Positions 47,150 through 62,523 of a stretch of 64,000 bases of DNA are shown here, piece after piece. The stretch is taken from positions 2,294,001 to 2,358,000 of the forward strand of contig NZ_AP025458.1 of NCBI RefSeq assembly GCF_024347295.1, in the 5' to 3' direction. The stretch comes from Vibrio artabrorum (lineage in GTDB: Bacteria > Pseudomonadota > Gammaproteobacteria > Enterobacterales > Vibrionaceae). The notes below the pieces were generated by a model. The model saw only the letters and a program-made list of their open reading frames with translations, was not told the DNA's origin and searched no databases. Positions within the stretch are counted from its first letter, which is position 1. Every line of letters starts with the position of its first letter. Made by a program: the position numbers and the translations under genes.

Positions 47150-48160
47150 TTAATAGCCGTTCGGGTTATTCGACTGCCAGTTCCACGTATCCGCCGTCAT
47201 CTCCATCACGCTGCGAGTCGCCTTCCAACCAAGTTCACGCTCTGCTTTTTCGGTGCTTGCCCAACATTCGGCAATATCACCTGCACGGCGTGGACAAAGT
47301 TCATAAGGAACCGGTTTGCCAGACGCTTGTGCGAAGGCTTCAACCATCTCGAGTACGCTTGAACCTTTGCCTGTACCGAGATTGTAAATGTGTAACCCTG
47401 CTTTCTCGCCAACCGCTTTTAGTGCTGCGACATGGCCGTCCGCTAAATCCATGACATGAATATAGTCGCGGACCCCTGTGCCATCGACGGTTGGGTAATC
47501 GTTTCCAAAAACAGCCAGTTTTTCACGGCGACCGACGGCTACTTGAGCGATAAACGGCATTAAATTATTTGGGATACCTTGTGGGTCTTCACCCATAGTG
47601 CCCGATGGATGTGCGCCGACTGGATTGAAGTAACGCAGTAACGTCACGCTCCAATCGTTCTCCGCGTTGAACAGATCACTTAAGCACTCTTCCACCATAT
47701 ATTTGCTGCGACCATACGGGTTAGTTGTCGCGCCAGTTGGTGAAGTTTCAGTAATCGGCACTACTTCTGGGTCACCGTAAACGGTAGCCGAAGAACTAAA
47801 TACGATGCTTTTCACGCCCGCTTTCTTCATGCTTCGCGCTAACACTAATGAACCATTAACGTTGTTATCGTAATACTCCAAAGGTTTAGCCACCGACTCC
47901 CCTACCGCTTTCAGGCCAGCGAAGTGAATCACAGCTTGGATATCATTTTCTGCAAACACGCTATCTAAAAAAGATTGCTCACGAATGTCGCCAAGATAAA
48001 ACGTTGGTCGCTTACCCGTTAGCGATTCGATTCGCTCCAGCACTAGCTCTTTGCTGTTGCAAAGGTTGTCAACAATGATTGGCTCCATACCTGCCTGTAT
48101 CATTTGAATGCATGTATGACTTCCGATGTAACCCATGCCGCCCGTAACCAGTACTTTCAC
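47150..48160 (-). CDS. galE: UDP-glucose 4-epimerase GalE
   Basis: A 336-residue NAD-dependent short-chain dehydrogenase-type enzyme (E. coli 338) that interconverts UDP-galactose and UDP-glucose. It has the NAD loop GGMGYIGSHT and the catalytic S/Y/K set in SSSATVYG and NPYGRSKYMVEE. The start is the GTG at 48160 (VKVLVTGGMGYIGSH), with an AGAGG ribosome binding site six bases upstream; a TTG two codons earlier lacks it. It is the first gene of galETKM, with a perfect GalR-type operator 120-136 bp upstream. Confidence 0.97.
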   Translation of the reverse strand: MKVLVTGGMGYIGSHTCIQMIQAGMEPIIVDNLCNSKELVLERIESLTGKRPTFYLGDIREQSFLDSVFAENDIQAVIHFAGLKAVGESVAKPLEYYDNNVNGSLVLARSMKKAGVKSIVFSSSATVYGDPEVVPITETSPTGATTNPYGRSKYMVEECLSDLFNAENDWSVTLLRYFNPVGAHPSGTMGEDPQGIPNNLMPFIAQVAVGRREKLAVFGNDYPTVDGTGVRDYIHVMDLADGHVAALKAVGEKAGLHIYNLGTGKGSSVLEMVEAFAQASGKPVPYELCPRRAGDIAECWASTEKAERELGWKATRSVMEMTADTWNWQSNNPNGY

Positions 48161-49536
<1,376 letters not shown>

Positions 49537-49560
49537 TTAAATATATCAAATAGATAAATA

Positions 49561-49591
49561 AAGGCTGCTTTTGTTGAAAGCAGCCTTTTTT
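49561..49591 (+). terminator. ebgR terminator
   Basis: Perfect 11-bp stem AAGGCTGCTTT / AAAGCAGCCTT with a 5-base loop and six Ts, 24 bp after the ebgR stop. It separates ebgR from ebgACB-type genes, which need their own promoter. Confidence 0.88.
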
Positions 49592-49719
49592 GTGTCCATC
49601 ACAGACATCAATCTCCATATATCTCCCTCGTTCACCGGCTTCATCAATCAGCACATAGCATTCTTTTAAGTCGATCACACAGCACCGTAAAAAGACCATA
49701 AAAAACGTGATGAAGTTAA

Positions 49720-53418
<3,699 letters not shown>

Positions 53419-53480
53419 GTAACCGAAAACAAGCTACCGAAGCCAAATAGCCGAAAGTAGCAACAACAAGATCTATTCAC

Positions 53481-53560
53481 AGTGTGACTGAAGCTTGCTG
53501 TTCATTGCTCAATCACACTGCATTACGCCTTTAAGCTTCTTCCCCTACAAAGAAGCTTAA
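53481..53560. promoter_or_regulatory. Two hairpins between ebgC and ygjI
   Basis: AGTGTGA...TCACACT (53481-53487 / 53513-53519) and a perfect 11-bp stem TTAAGCTTCTT / AAGAAGCTTAA (53531-53541 / 53550-53560). Neither has a T-run. A TATAAT lies just downstream (about 53573). They may lower ygjI expression relative to ebgAC or protect the ebgAC mRNA end. Confidence 0.5.
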
Positions 53561-53585
53561 AGATATAACGACTATAATTACGTGA

Positions 53586-55025
<1,440 letters not shown>

Positions 55026-55049
55026 CACTCTGCATTACCCCCCAATTTT

Positions 55050-55075
55050 AAAAGCGCCTACCAAGGCGCTTTTTG
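55050..55075 (+). terminator. ygjI / ebg operon terminator
   Basis: 9-bp stem AAAGCGCCT / AGGCGCTTT with a 4-base loop followed by TTGTTTT, 25 bp after the ygjI stop. Confidence 0.85.
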
Positions 55076-55278
55076 TTTTAAATCAGACCAATGAAATAAA
55101 AAACAACTACGACTTTATCACCACAATAAGAATGTCCTCACGCCTCAAACCTCGTAATTCTGACGTTTTATCAAAATGTGATTTATCCTTATTACTCTTC
55201 CGGACATTAATTTGATAGTCGTTGACTCAATAATCGCTAAACTATAGTGTCGCCTACCCTTTTTTTGAGAAAACCTAA

Positions 55279-56619
55279 ATGCCTAATGCTGATTCCGCCC
55301 TAAATAAACGCATGGGAATCGTAACGCTCACCTGGCCGATTTTTATTGAAGTTCTATTAAGAACCGCGCTCAATACCAGTGATGTATTCATGTTATCGGG
55401 ATACTCGGACAAAGCCGTGTCTGCCGTTGGTGTTATTTCTCAGATATCCTTTTTCCTGATCATTGTCTCGACCATGGTCAGCAGTGGCACGGGGATATTA
55501 ATCGCACAATATAACGGTGCCTCTCGTAATGAAGAGAGTGCTCATGTGGGAGTAGCAAGCATCGTATTAGCCATTATTACTGGCCTTCTATTGAGTATTA
55601 TCGCCGTTCTTGGTGCTGAGTATTTTATCCCACTTTATCAACTTGAAGCTCAAGTAGAGCAATACGCTCAAGAGTATCTGTTCATCAGTGGCGCCCTCAC
55701 TTTCAATGTAACGATTGGCGTGGTGCTAACGACGATTTTGCGCAGTCATGGCTATTCAAAGTCACCGATGATCATCAACTTGATTGCGGGAGTGATTAAC
55801 GTATTTGGTAACTACTGCGTGCTGTATCAACCTTTTGGCCTACCAGTATATGGCGTGCAAGGCGTAGCAACCGCAACGGTTATCAGTCAAATGATCAGTC
55901 TCTTGCTTTTAATCAGCGTCGTAAAAAGTAAGGGAATAGACTTACCCCTTAAGCAGCTCAAAGCCGTGCCTAAATCTATCTATCAAAAAATCATTCAGAT
56001 CGGATCGATGAACGCAGGAGAAGTACTCTCTTATAACATGGCTCAGATCAGCATAACTTTCTTCGTGGTACAGATGGGCACGTCTTCATTAGCTGCGTTT
56101 ACTTACGCACAGAACATCGCTCGCCTCTCTTTTGCGTTTGCACTGGCTATTGGTCAAGGTAGCCAAATTCAAACGGGCTATTACATAGGCAAAGGCTGGA
56201 TAGATGAAATCACCCATCGCGTACAACGTTACTTTGTGGTTGGTTTTATCGCCTCGACCAGTATTACTTGTATGGTCTACATTTTCCGCTTTGAAATTCT
56301 GGATTTGTTCACTCAAGATCCTGAAATCATCGCCTTGGCTGCATTGCTGATCACTGGTTCAATTGTGTTAGAGGCTGGCCGTGTCTTTAACCTGATCTTC
56401 ATCTCATCCTTAAAAGCGACAGGTGACATCAAGTTCCCTGTGAAAATGGGCATATTGAGTATGTGGGGTATTGGGGTTGCCATGAGCTATTTGCTTGGCG
56501 TGCACTGGGGTTATGGCGTATTTGGTGCTTGGATGGCTATCGCAATGGACGAATGGTTCCGTGGAATCATCATGGCACATCGCTGGCGAGCAAAAAAATG
56601 GACTCGATTCTCTTTTTAG
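55279..56619 (+). CDS. MATE family efflux transporter
   Basis: A 446-residue inner-membrane protein with twelve hydrophobic segments in two similar halves, as in the MATE family of Na+ or H+ coupled drug/metabolite exporters. The N-terminal half begins TLTWPIFIEVLLRTALNTSDVFMLSGYSDKAVSAVGV and the matching second half GSMNAGEVLSYNMAQISITFFVVQMGTSSLAAFTYAQN. The closest sub-group appears to be the NorM/DinF-like branch; the substrate cannot be predicted. It is a single-gene unit downstream of the ebg operon. Confidence 0.9.
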   Translation: MPNADSALNKRMGIVTLTWPIFIEVLLRTALNTSDVFMLSGYSDKAVSAVGVISQISFFLIIVSTMVSSGTGILIAQYNGASRNEESAHVGVASIVLAIITGLLLSIIAVLGAEYFIPLYQLEAQVEQYAQEYLFISGALTFNVTIGVVLTTILRSHGYSKSPMIINLIAGVINVFGNYCVLYQPFGLPVYGVQGVATATVISQMISLLLLISVVKSKGIDLPLKQLKAVPKSIYQKIIQIGSMNAGEVLSYNMAQISITFFVVQMGTSSLAAFTYAQNIARLSFAFALAIGQGSQIQTGYYIGKGWIDEITHRVQRYFVVGFIASTSITCMVYIFRFEILDLFTQDPEIIALAALLITGSIVLEAGRVFNLIFISSLKATGDIKFPVKMGILSMWGIGVAMSYLLGVHWGYGVFGAWMAIAMDEWFRGIIMAHRWRAKKWTRFSF

Positions 56620-56628
56620 AATAAACAA

Positions 56629-56654
56629 AAAGCGCTAGGGGGAGCTAGCGCTTT
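56629..56654. terminator. Terminator between the MATE gene and the LysR gene
   Basis: Perfect 10-bp stem AAAGCGCTAG / CTAGCGCTTT with a 6-base loop between two convergent genes. The minus side has a T run (TTTTTG), the plus side only TTT, so it acts in both directions with more strength on the LysR side. Confidence 0.8.
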
Positions 56655-56847
56655 AAGACCAACTAAGTCCGTTTAGACTGGTAGTTAGTTAAGCTACATC
56701 ATAAGGATATAAGCAATTTTTCACTTAGGTAAATCAAAAATCCTATTCTTTACGACTGTTTTGAGTCGTAAATTAAGTATAGTCACGTTCTGGTCATCAA
56801 TTGTTTTTTTTAGAGATAATTTATACGAACTTAACGACGCATCGCGA

Positions 56848-57783
56848 CTAATCAATTGAATCACTCATCACAGATGAAATCGCTTTCGCAATCAACCTTC
56901 TAAGCAATTGATTTTTATCTTCTAACTGCTTTGTCTTACGATAGACAAGCTGGATATCAAAATCTGGAACATCAATCGGTGGTTTCACTGCCAGCAAAGT
57001 TTCTTCGCTATCGATATCCTTGCGCGCAACGAGTTTGGGGACAATACACAATAGTTCTCTGCCACGAATGAGTCGCTTAACGGTTAAAAAATTACTCGAT
57101 GCAATCGCCACTTTTCTCGTATAACCCAGTTCCGCCAATTTAATGTCTACGCCCGTTTTTAGGGAACCATTGGGAGAAACGAGCGCGTGCTCGACAGCAA
57201 CAAATTGTGCTAACGACATCGGCTCCTCAATAGATAGAACCGACTGATCAAGTAAACAAACATGTTGCTCCGTGTACAAATGCTTTGTTCGATATTGCTT
57301 TGGTACCTCACCAAAGCTGCCTATCGTCATATCAAGCTTGGCATCTTCAAAGACTTGCTGGTAGTTACTCCGGTTTACATTGAACAACGCGACTTGGGAA
57401 TAAGGCGAGGATTGTTTAATCAGGTCAAACACTGTTGGAGCGAACATCTGCTCGGCATAATCCGTGAGACCAATCTTCCAAGTCCCTTTATACGTTTCTG
57501 CATCAAACGATTTAGACAGCAGTACCTCTGACTGGATGGTATTCAGTAGCGCATCCACGGTGCTCGATAATTCAATGGCTCGGTCGGTCGCCTCCATCTT
57601 ACTACCTACACGCTCAAACAAAGGGTCATCAAACAGTTTTCGAAGCCTTTGTAAGCTATGACTCATCGCAGATTGGCTGACATAACAACGCTCAGCAGCC
57701 TTACTCACGCTATTCGTTTTATACAAAGCCTGCAGTGCAATCAATAAGTTAAGGTCAATTCCTTTCCAGTTAAAATCAGCCAT
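56848..57783 (-). CDS. LysR-family transcriptional regulator
   Basis: A 311-residue LysR regulator of the NodD/NahR-like type. The HTH is WKGIDLNLLIALQALYKTNSVSKAAERCYVSQSAMSHSLQRLRKLFDDPLFERVG. A substrate-binding domain follows. The start at 57783 (MADFNWKGIDLNLL) is chosen over one six codons upstream because it gives the family-like N-terminus. The gene is divergent from chrA across 100 bp, so it probably controls chrA; the signal molecule is unknown. Confidence 0.88.
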   Translation of the reverse strand: MADFNWKGIDLNLLIALQALYKTNSVSKAAERCYVSQSAMSHSLQRLRKLFDDPLFERVGSKMEATDRAIELSSTVDALLNTIQSEVLLSKSFDAETYKGTWKIGLTDYAEQMFAPTVFDLIKQSSPYSQVALFNVNRSNYQQVFEDAKLDMTIGSFGEVPKQYRTKHLYTEQHVCLLDQSVLSIEEPMSLAQFVAVEHALVSPNGSLKTGVDIKLAELGYTRKVAIASSNFLTVKRLIRGRELLCIVPKLVARKDIDSEETLLAVKPPIDVPDFDIQLVYRKTKQLEDKNQLLRRLIAKAISSVMSDSID

Positions 57784-57883
57784 AAGAGAAACCCATATCA
57801 TTCATAGTTATAATTAAAACAATTAATTTGAATCATAGTTCAACTCCACCTAAATTACGCTAAACATTTATCTGGAATCGATC

Positions 57884-59026
57884 ATGCTTTCAATTTTCAA
57901 AACCTTTTTCTGGCTGGGTTGGATTAGCTTTGGTGGACCAGCGGCACACATTGGCTACTTCCGTAAGACGTTTGTTGAGAAACTGAATTGGTTGTCCGAC
58001 CAAGAGTACGGGCAAATTGTCGCCCTCAGTCAATTTCTTCCGGGTCCAGGATCCAGTCAGGTTGGCTTCGCGGTTGGCTACAAGAAAGGTGGCTTAACAG
58101 GGGCTATTGCAGCCTTTATCGGCTTCACTTCCCCATCGGTCATTCTGATGTTGATATTGGCGTTAGTTAGCAACCAGTTGCTAGAAGCCCCGCTGTTTAT
58201 CTCCGTCATCCATGGGCTTAAATTACTCGCCGTTGTGGTGGTGGCTGATGCCACTTTCGGGATGTACAAAAACTTTTGTCAATCGAAGGTAGCAACCGCC
58301 TTATGTGTGATTACCACCGTTGTTTTGCTTTTGCTTCCTGGGATCTGGCCTCAAGTGTTAGTTCTATTGTTTGCAGCGATCGTGGGCAGTCAGTTCTTGA
58401 CGTCTCAAGCGCTAAAAACAACACCTTCAACACAGAAAATATCGGTAACGCCTCTCGTAATTTTTGTTGCGTTATTGGTTGGTCTGCCTCTATTCAGTGC
58501 TTACTCTCAAAGCATTGAAGTGTTTGGCTTGTTCTACCAAGCAGGTAGCTTAGTCTTTGGTGGCGGCCACGTGGTACTTCCTCTGCTACAAAATGGGATT
58601 GGTGATCAACTCTCTCAAGATGCCTTCCTAACAGGCTATGCGGCTGCGCAAGCGGTCCCAGGTCCGATGTTTACGTTAGCCACTTATCTGGGTTATATGT
58701 TGATGCCATCGGCACCGATCATAGGCGCACTACTCGCAACGATCGCCGTGTTCTTACCGGGCTTCTTATTGCTACTGGGTGTACTAAAAAACTGGCAAGC
58801 GATTGCAAGCAAGCCCTTGGTGGCAGGCGCTCTTACGGGGGTGAATGCGGCGGTGGTTGGTTTATTGCTGGCAGCACTGTATCAACCGATCTTCACAAGT
58901 GCCGTGAACAGTCGCTTAGATTTCGTTCTGATCGTTGTTGGTGTGTGGTTATTAAAAACGGTGAAGATGCCCATTGTGGGGCTTGTCGGAGTCTTCATGT
59001 TATTTGGTGTCGCTACTGGCCTGTAA
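57884..59026 (+). CDS. chrA: Chromate transporter family protein ChrA
   Basis: A 380-residue inner-membrane protein of the CHR family, with two homologous halves (the two-domain long form). The signature FWLGWISFGGPAAHIGYFRKTFVEKLNWLSDQEYGQIVALSQFLPGPGSSQVGFAVG is at the N-terminus, and the second half has AGSLVFGGGHVVLPLLQNGIG and GYAAAQAVPGPMFTLATYLGY. Family members export chromate or take part in sulfate-related transport; without chrB nearby, resistance is not certain. It is divergent from a LysR gene. Confidence 0.9.
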   Translation: MLSIFKTFFWLGWISFGGPAAHIGYFRKTFVEKLNWLSDQEYGQIVALSQFLPGPGSSQVGFAVGYKKGGLTGAIAAFIGFTSPSVILMLILALVSNQLLEAPLFISVIHGLKLLAVVVVADATFGMYKNFCQSKVATALCVITTVVLLLLPGIWPQVLVLLFAAIVGSQFLTSQALKTTPSTQKISVTPLVIFVALLVGLPLFSAYSQSIEVFGLFYQAGSLVFGGGHVVLPLLQNGIGDQLSQDAFLTGYAAAQAVPGPMFTLATYLGYMLMPSAPIIGALLATIAVFLPGFLLLLGVLKNWQAIASKPLVAGALTGVNAAVVGLLLAALYQPIFTSAVNSRLDFVLIVVGVWLLKTVKMPIVGLVGVFMLFGVATGL

Positions 59027-59044
59027 CACTAAACAGGAAGTAGG

Positions 59045-59075
59045 AAGTAGGAAGCTAACAACTGGCTTCCTACTT
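59045..59075. terminator. Hairpin between chrA and the methyltransferase gene
   Basis: Perfect 11-bp stem AAGTAGGAAGC / GCTTCCTACTT with a 9-base loop, followed by TTAATG on the plus strand. The left arm is part of a short direct repeat AGGAAGT-AGGAAGT-AGGAAGC (59035-59055). It lies between convergent genes and may work in both directions. Confidence 0.7.
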
Positions 59076-59794
59076 TAATGTCTAGCGACCCTTTTAATGC
59101 CGTGAAAATTGAAGAATAAGTTGCAGTCAATCAATGGCGCAAAACTCAACGGCCAAAACGAGTGTTGATTGTCAGGAAGGTAGTAGTTTAAAAAAGCCAT
59201 TAAGTTATTGCATGGATTTACATGCTCTCTCGCCATTATGTAATCGTAATTCCAGCCCTTTTTTAAACCGTGTTTTCTTGTCGTCATATAGCGACCGACC
59301 TTCCAAGCAATTCCCGGGTCGGTAGGAATCAAAATAGATAGCGTTCCTTCTGGCTTTAACACCCTTAGCCACTCTTTGATCACCAAGTGAGGTTCATACA
59401 GGTGCTCCAATATATGAGTGGCGATGACACGATCAAAACTGTTGCTTTCAAAATCTAACTCTCGAGCATTCGTGACATTAAAGGTGAGCTTGTCATAGGC
59501 GTTGATAGGGTTGAGTTGCTTCTGTGCGACTTCGAGTGCCGATGCATCACCATCACTAACAATGTATTCATCAAAAGTATGCTTAACATGCAATAAGTGT
59601 TCACCGGTTCCAGCCCCCACCTCTAAGACTTTCGAAAAATGTTTGTCTTCACCGAATGGCTTTTCACACGCAATGTGACCAGCCCTCATCACATAACCGG
59701 TTGAATAACTTTGATAAACTCGTTCATCGTATTCATCACTAAAACGAGATAAATAATCGAGCCACTCCTTATCTTCATCCTTGCTTATTCTCAT
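59075..59794 (-). CDS. Class I SAM-dependent methyltransferase
   Basis: A 239-residue cytoplasmic methyltransferase of the UbiE/Methyltransf_11 type. The SAM motif is VLEVGAGTGEHLLHV, followed by DGDASALEVAQ, VIATHILEHLYEPHLVIKEWLRVLKPEGTLSILIPTD. The C-terminus (YYLPDNQHSFWPLSFAPLIDCNLFFNFHGIKRVARH) is not recognised. The substrate is unknown. It is last in a run of genes that begins with tadC and tadD, 9 bp after the glycosyltransferase gene, so it probably modifies a glycan or lipid linked to that unit. Confidence 0.85.
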   Translation of the reverse strand: MRISKDEDKEWLDYLSRFSDEYDERVYQSYSTGYVMRAGHIACEKPFGEDKHFSKVLEVGAGTGEHLLHVKHTFDEYIVSDGDASALEVAQKQLNPINAYDKLTFNVTNARELDFESNSFDRVIATHILEHLYEPHLVIKEWLRVLKPEGTLSILIPTDPGIAWKVGRYMTTRKHGLKKGWNYDYIMAREHVNPCNNLMAFLNYYLPDNQHSFWPLSFAPLIDCNLFFNFHGIKRVARH

Positions 59795-59803
59795 TAATGC
59801 CCC

Positions 59804-60730
59804 TTATTCCAATGATTTGCCATCACGACACCTTAATATAGAAAGAATGCGCATCTCTCGCCGACCTCGTGATACGTTGTCGAGTATCAACCCACAAAAA
59901 AAAGCCATCACCGCGATTAACGCAATGGAGCTAGACAAAATAGCAGTCGGTACTCTTTCGACTAATCCTGTATCAATAAAATCAATAATGACAGGGATCC
60001 CTAATCCTAATGAGATGATACAAAGCAAGGCCGACAGTAGACCAAAGAAAAACATTGGCTTTACATCTCTCAATAAGAACAAAACAAAGCTAAGAATCTT
60101 GATACCATCGCTCAATGTGTTCAATTTGCTCGCCGTACAGTCAGGCCTTGCTCGGTATTGAGTCGCCACCTCTTTAATTGACATGTTGTGATGCAATGCA
60201 TGCACGGTAAGCTCTGTCTCAATTTGGAAGCCATCACTAAAAACGGGAACGGTTTTAACAAACCGACGACTCATGATCCGGTATCCCGAAAATACATCAT
60301 TTAGATGGGCATTAAATCCACGATTGATCAATGATGAGAACATTTTATTACCGAAGATATGCCCTTTTGGATAAGCTTCCAAAGAGCGCTCACGACTGCC
60401 AATGATCATATCTAACTGCTCTCTCAATAATTGATCAATTAGCATCGGGCATATTGAGGCATCGTAAGTGTCATCACCATCAGCCATCACATAAATATCG
60501 GCGTCAATATCGGAAAACATACGCCTGACCACCTCTCCTTTACCTTGACGAGATTCATAGCGAACGATAGCACCAGCTTTTAAAGCTTCTTCAACAGTAG
60601 TGTCCGTTGAATTGTTGTCATACACATAAACAGTTGCGTTCGGTAAGGCTTGTTGAAAAGAAGCAACCGTTCTTCCTACAGCCCCAGCCTCGTTAAAGCA
60701 TGGGAGTAATACTGCTATATTTTTATTCAT
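59804..60730 (-). CDS. GT2 glycosyltransferase, dolichol-phosphate-mannose synthase-like
   Basis: A 308-residue protein. The N-terminal GT-A domain has VLLPCFNEAGAVGRTVASF, VYDNNSTDTT and the metal-binding ADGDDTYDASICPMLIDQL (DxD-type DGDD). It belongs to the group that puts mannose or glucose on polyprenyl phosphate. Two membrane helices at the C-terminus (FFFGLLSALLCIISLGLGIPVII; ILSSSIALIAVMAFFCGLIL) anchor it. Such enzymes make the lipid-linked donor for a GT-C type transferase. The ATG overlaps the stop of the upstream GT-C-like gene (ATGA), so the two are coupled. Confidence 0.88.
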   Translation of the reverse strand: MNKNIAVLLPCFNEAGAVGRTVASFQQALPNATVYVYDNNSTDTTVEEALKAGAIVRYESRQGKGEVVRRMFSDIDADIYVMADGDDTYDASICPMLIDQLLREQLDMIIGSRERSLEAYPKGHIFGNKMFSSLINRGFNAHLNDVFSGYRIMSRRFVKTVPVFSDGFQIETELTVHALHHNMSIKEVATQYRARPDCTASKLNTLSDGIKILSFVLFLLRDVKPMFFFGLLSALLCIISLGLGIPVIIDFIDTGLVERVPTAILSSSIALIAVMAFFCGLILDNVSRGRREMRILSILRCRDGKSLE

Positions 60731-62487
60731 GAATTGCCCCTTACTCTAAAGATACGATAACCATCTTGAATGTCATCATGTATCACCTCTAGCCAAGCCG
60801 GTGTTTCTGAACCATAAAGTTTTTTAATCAGCGCGCCTTCACTTGCAGAATCTCTTAAAATGACCAAATGAGGGTCATTACCGATAACAATATAGTTTAT
60901 ATTTTTTGCTATGATCTTCCTTTCAGCCAACAAAAGATCTTCTTCCAGCATCACTTCGATAAGGAATAGGTTACCGACAATATTTCGATGATAAGGTGCA
61001 GCGATAATTTTGTTGTCTGTTTTGGCTAATACAGGTGCACCCGTTTCTATTCCTGAGAGTATGGTCTGTGATTCAATCCCATTATCTTTGAGTACGTTGG
61101 AAATGTTAGGTGATTTAGGACGCTCAGATAAAGAGGGGGTTATTGGCTCTGTTGGTGACAACAAAAGTATCACAAGAGCGACAACTAATGGTGCGCCAGA
61201 TAAAACGACGATTACCTTCAAAATTGAAAATTTAACATATTCAGATACCCTGAAAACAAAATAGGCTTGGAAAGGTGCTGCTAAAACAAAACACAACCTC
61301 ATGACTCTAATTTGCCAAAATATCGCCAGCAATAAATAGAACATGAATATCAGATACAATATTGTGCTGTGGTGATTTTTATCTCCAAAGATTGGGTATA
61401 GCATGGCAGGCACTAGTAGTAGAGCATAATTTTCGATAGAGAAAAAACCATTACTGGCGATGTAATTTGCTATTGATTTTGCTTCTGTAACTTGGTCAAG
61501 CCAATACAACTTAAGTACCGGCGGGTAATCAATGAACAAAGCACTCGTGAGTGATGGATAAACAGCAACGACTGGAGATAAGCACAAGAAACCAAGAATA
61601 AAACATAAAAAAAGCTTTCGAGCTAAACTCTCATCATCATCGCTGAATCGATTATAAGCATGAACAAAGGCCCCACCAGCAAAGAAAAGAAGAATTAGAA
61701 TGAGTGATATTTCATCGTACTTAAAGATAAAAAACTCACTGTAAGGTCTGTTTAATAAAATCGCACTGATGCCAAAAACCGTACATGTTGCATATAATTG
61801 AGTGAGGTAACCAAACCATTCTCGACGAAAGAAGCAGTAATATAGGGTATATGCAATAAAGTAAGCCATAAATAACAAGACATTATCCATCCCTGTCCAC
61901 AAAGAGAGAGACAGTAAAATAGATTGAGTATAGATACGCCATGAGTGGTTAAGCTGACTTATCGTAATAGGAGTTATCGCGAGAAAGAGCGTCGCTAAAA
62001 TTAACTGGATATTATGATGATCGATAGAACCCGGTAAAAAATGAATGATGGTAGGTGATGAAATAGCGAACATCATGCTGACAAATCGGTACTGATGACC
62101 TAAGTAGTGTTCACACAAATAAAAGCATGCCAAAGCATAAATTAACAAATACAACAGTGGGACAATAGCAATCGAAAGAATAGATGCTGTGTTATCATCA
62201 ACCAGAAAGAGTAAAGGGAAAGTAACAAGCGACAACATCAGATCGGGAAACCTTGACCAATGAATAATTAGACCATCATCAGCATTGAAATCAGTCATTG
62301 GCTTTAAGTACCAATGACCATTTTTCATCCATTCCTGAAATTGAACAAAACGCATATAGTCATCATTGTCATTCAAATTAAGTGATGAAATGCTCTCCCA
62401 TTTATAAATAAATATCGCTGTGGCACACACTAACCAAAAAAAAGAAATAACCACAATATCTTTATTAAAACGTTTAATTTTAGGCAA
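60727..62487 (-). CDS. Polytopic membrane protein, GT-C glycosyltransferase-like
   Basis: A 586-residue protein with about ten to twelve membrane segments and a hydrophilic C-terminal domain (about 455-586). The first external loop has NDNDDYMRFVQFQEWMKNGHWY and IIHWSRFPD, and a later one HFLPGSIDHHNIQL. Acidic and DHH motifs in early loops are typical of GT-C enzymes such as STT3/PglB-like transferases that use polyprenyl-phosphate donors. Exact function is not recognised. I choose TTG at 62487 as the start because AAGGA lies seven bases upstream; an earlier TTG at 62520 has no ribosome binding site. It follows tadD and overlaps the GT2 gene. Confidence 0.75.
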   Translation of the reverse strand: MPKIKRFNKDIVVISFFWLVCATAIFIYKWESISSLNLNDNDDYMRFVQFQEWMKNGHWYLKPMTDFNADDGLIIHWSRFPDLMLSLVTFPLLFLVDDNTASILSIAIVPLLYLLIYALACFYLCEHYLGHQYRFVSMMFAISSPTIIHFLPGSIDHHNIQLILATLFLAITPITISQLNHSWRIYTQSILLSLSLWTGMDNVLLFMAYFIAYTLYYCFFRREWFGYLTQLYATCTVFGISAILLNRPYSEFFIFKYDEISLILILLFFAGGAFVHAYNRFSDDDESLARKLFLCFILGFLCLSPVVAVYPSLTSALFIDYPPVLKLYWLDQVTEAKSIANYIASNGFFSIENYALLLVPAMLYPIFGDKNHHSTILYLIFMFYLLLAIFWQIRVMRLCFVLAAPFQAYFVFRVSEYVKFSILKVIVVLSGAPLVVALVILLLSPTEPITPSLSERPKSPNISNVLKDNGIESQTILSGIETGAPVLAKTDNKIIAAPYHRNIVGNLFLIEVMLEEDLLLAERKIIAKNINYIVIGNDPHLVILRDSASEGALIKKLYGSETPAWLEVIHDDIQDGYRIFRVRGNS

Positions 62488-62523
62488 TTGAATATCCTTT
62501 TCACTGACCCAAAAAACCAATGA

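Noticed and set aside
59031..59055. AGGAAGT direct repeat after chrA as a tandem-repeat locus
   Set aside because: Only about three 7-8-bp units, part of which is needed for the terminator stem; too short to call separately.
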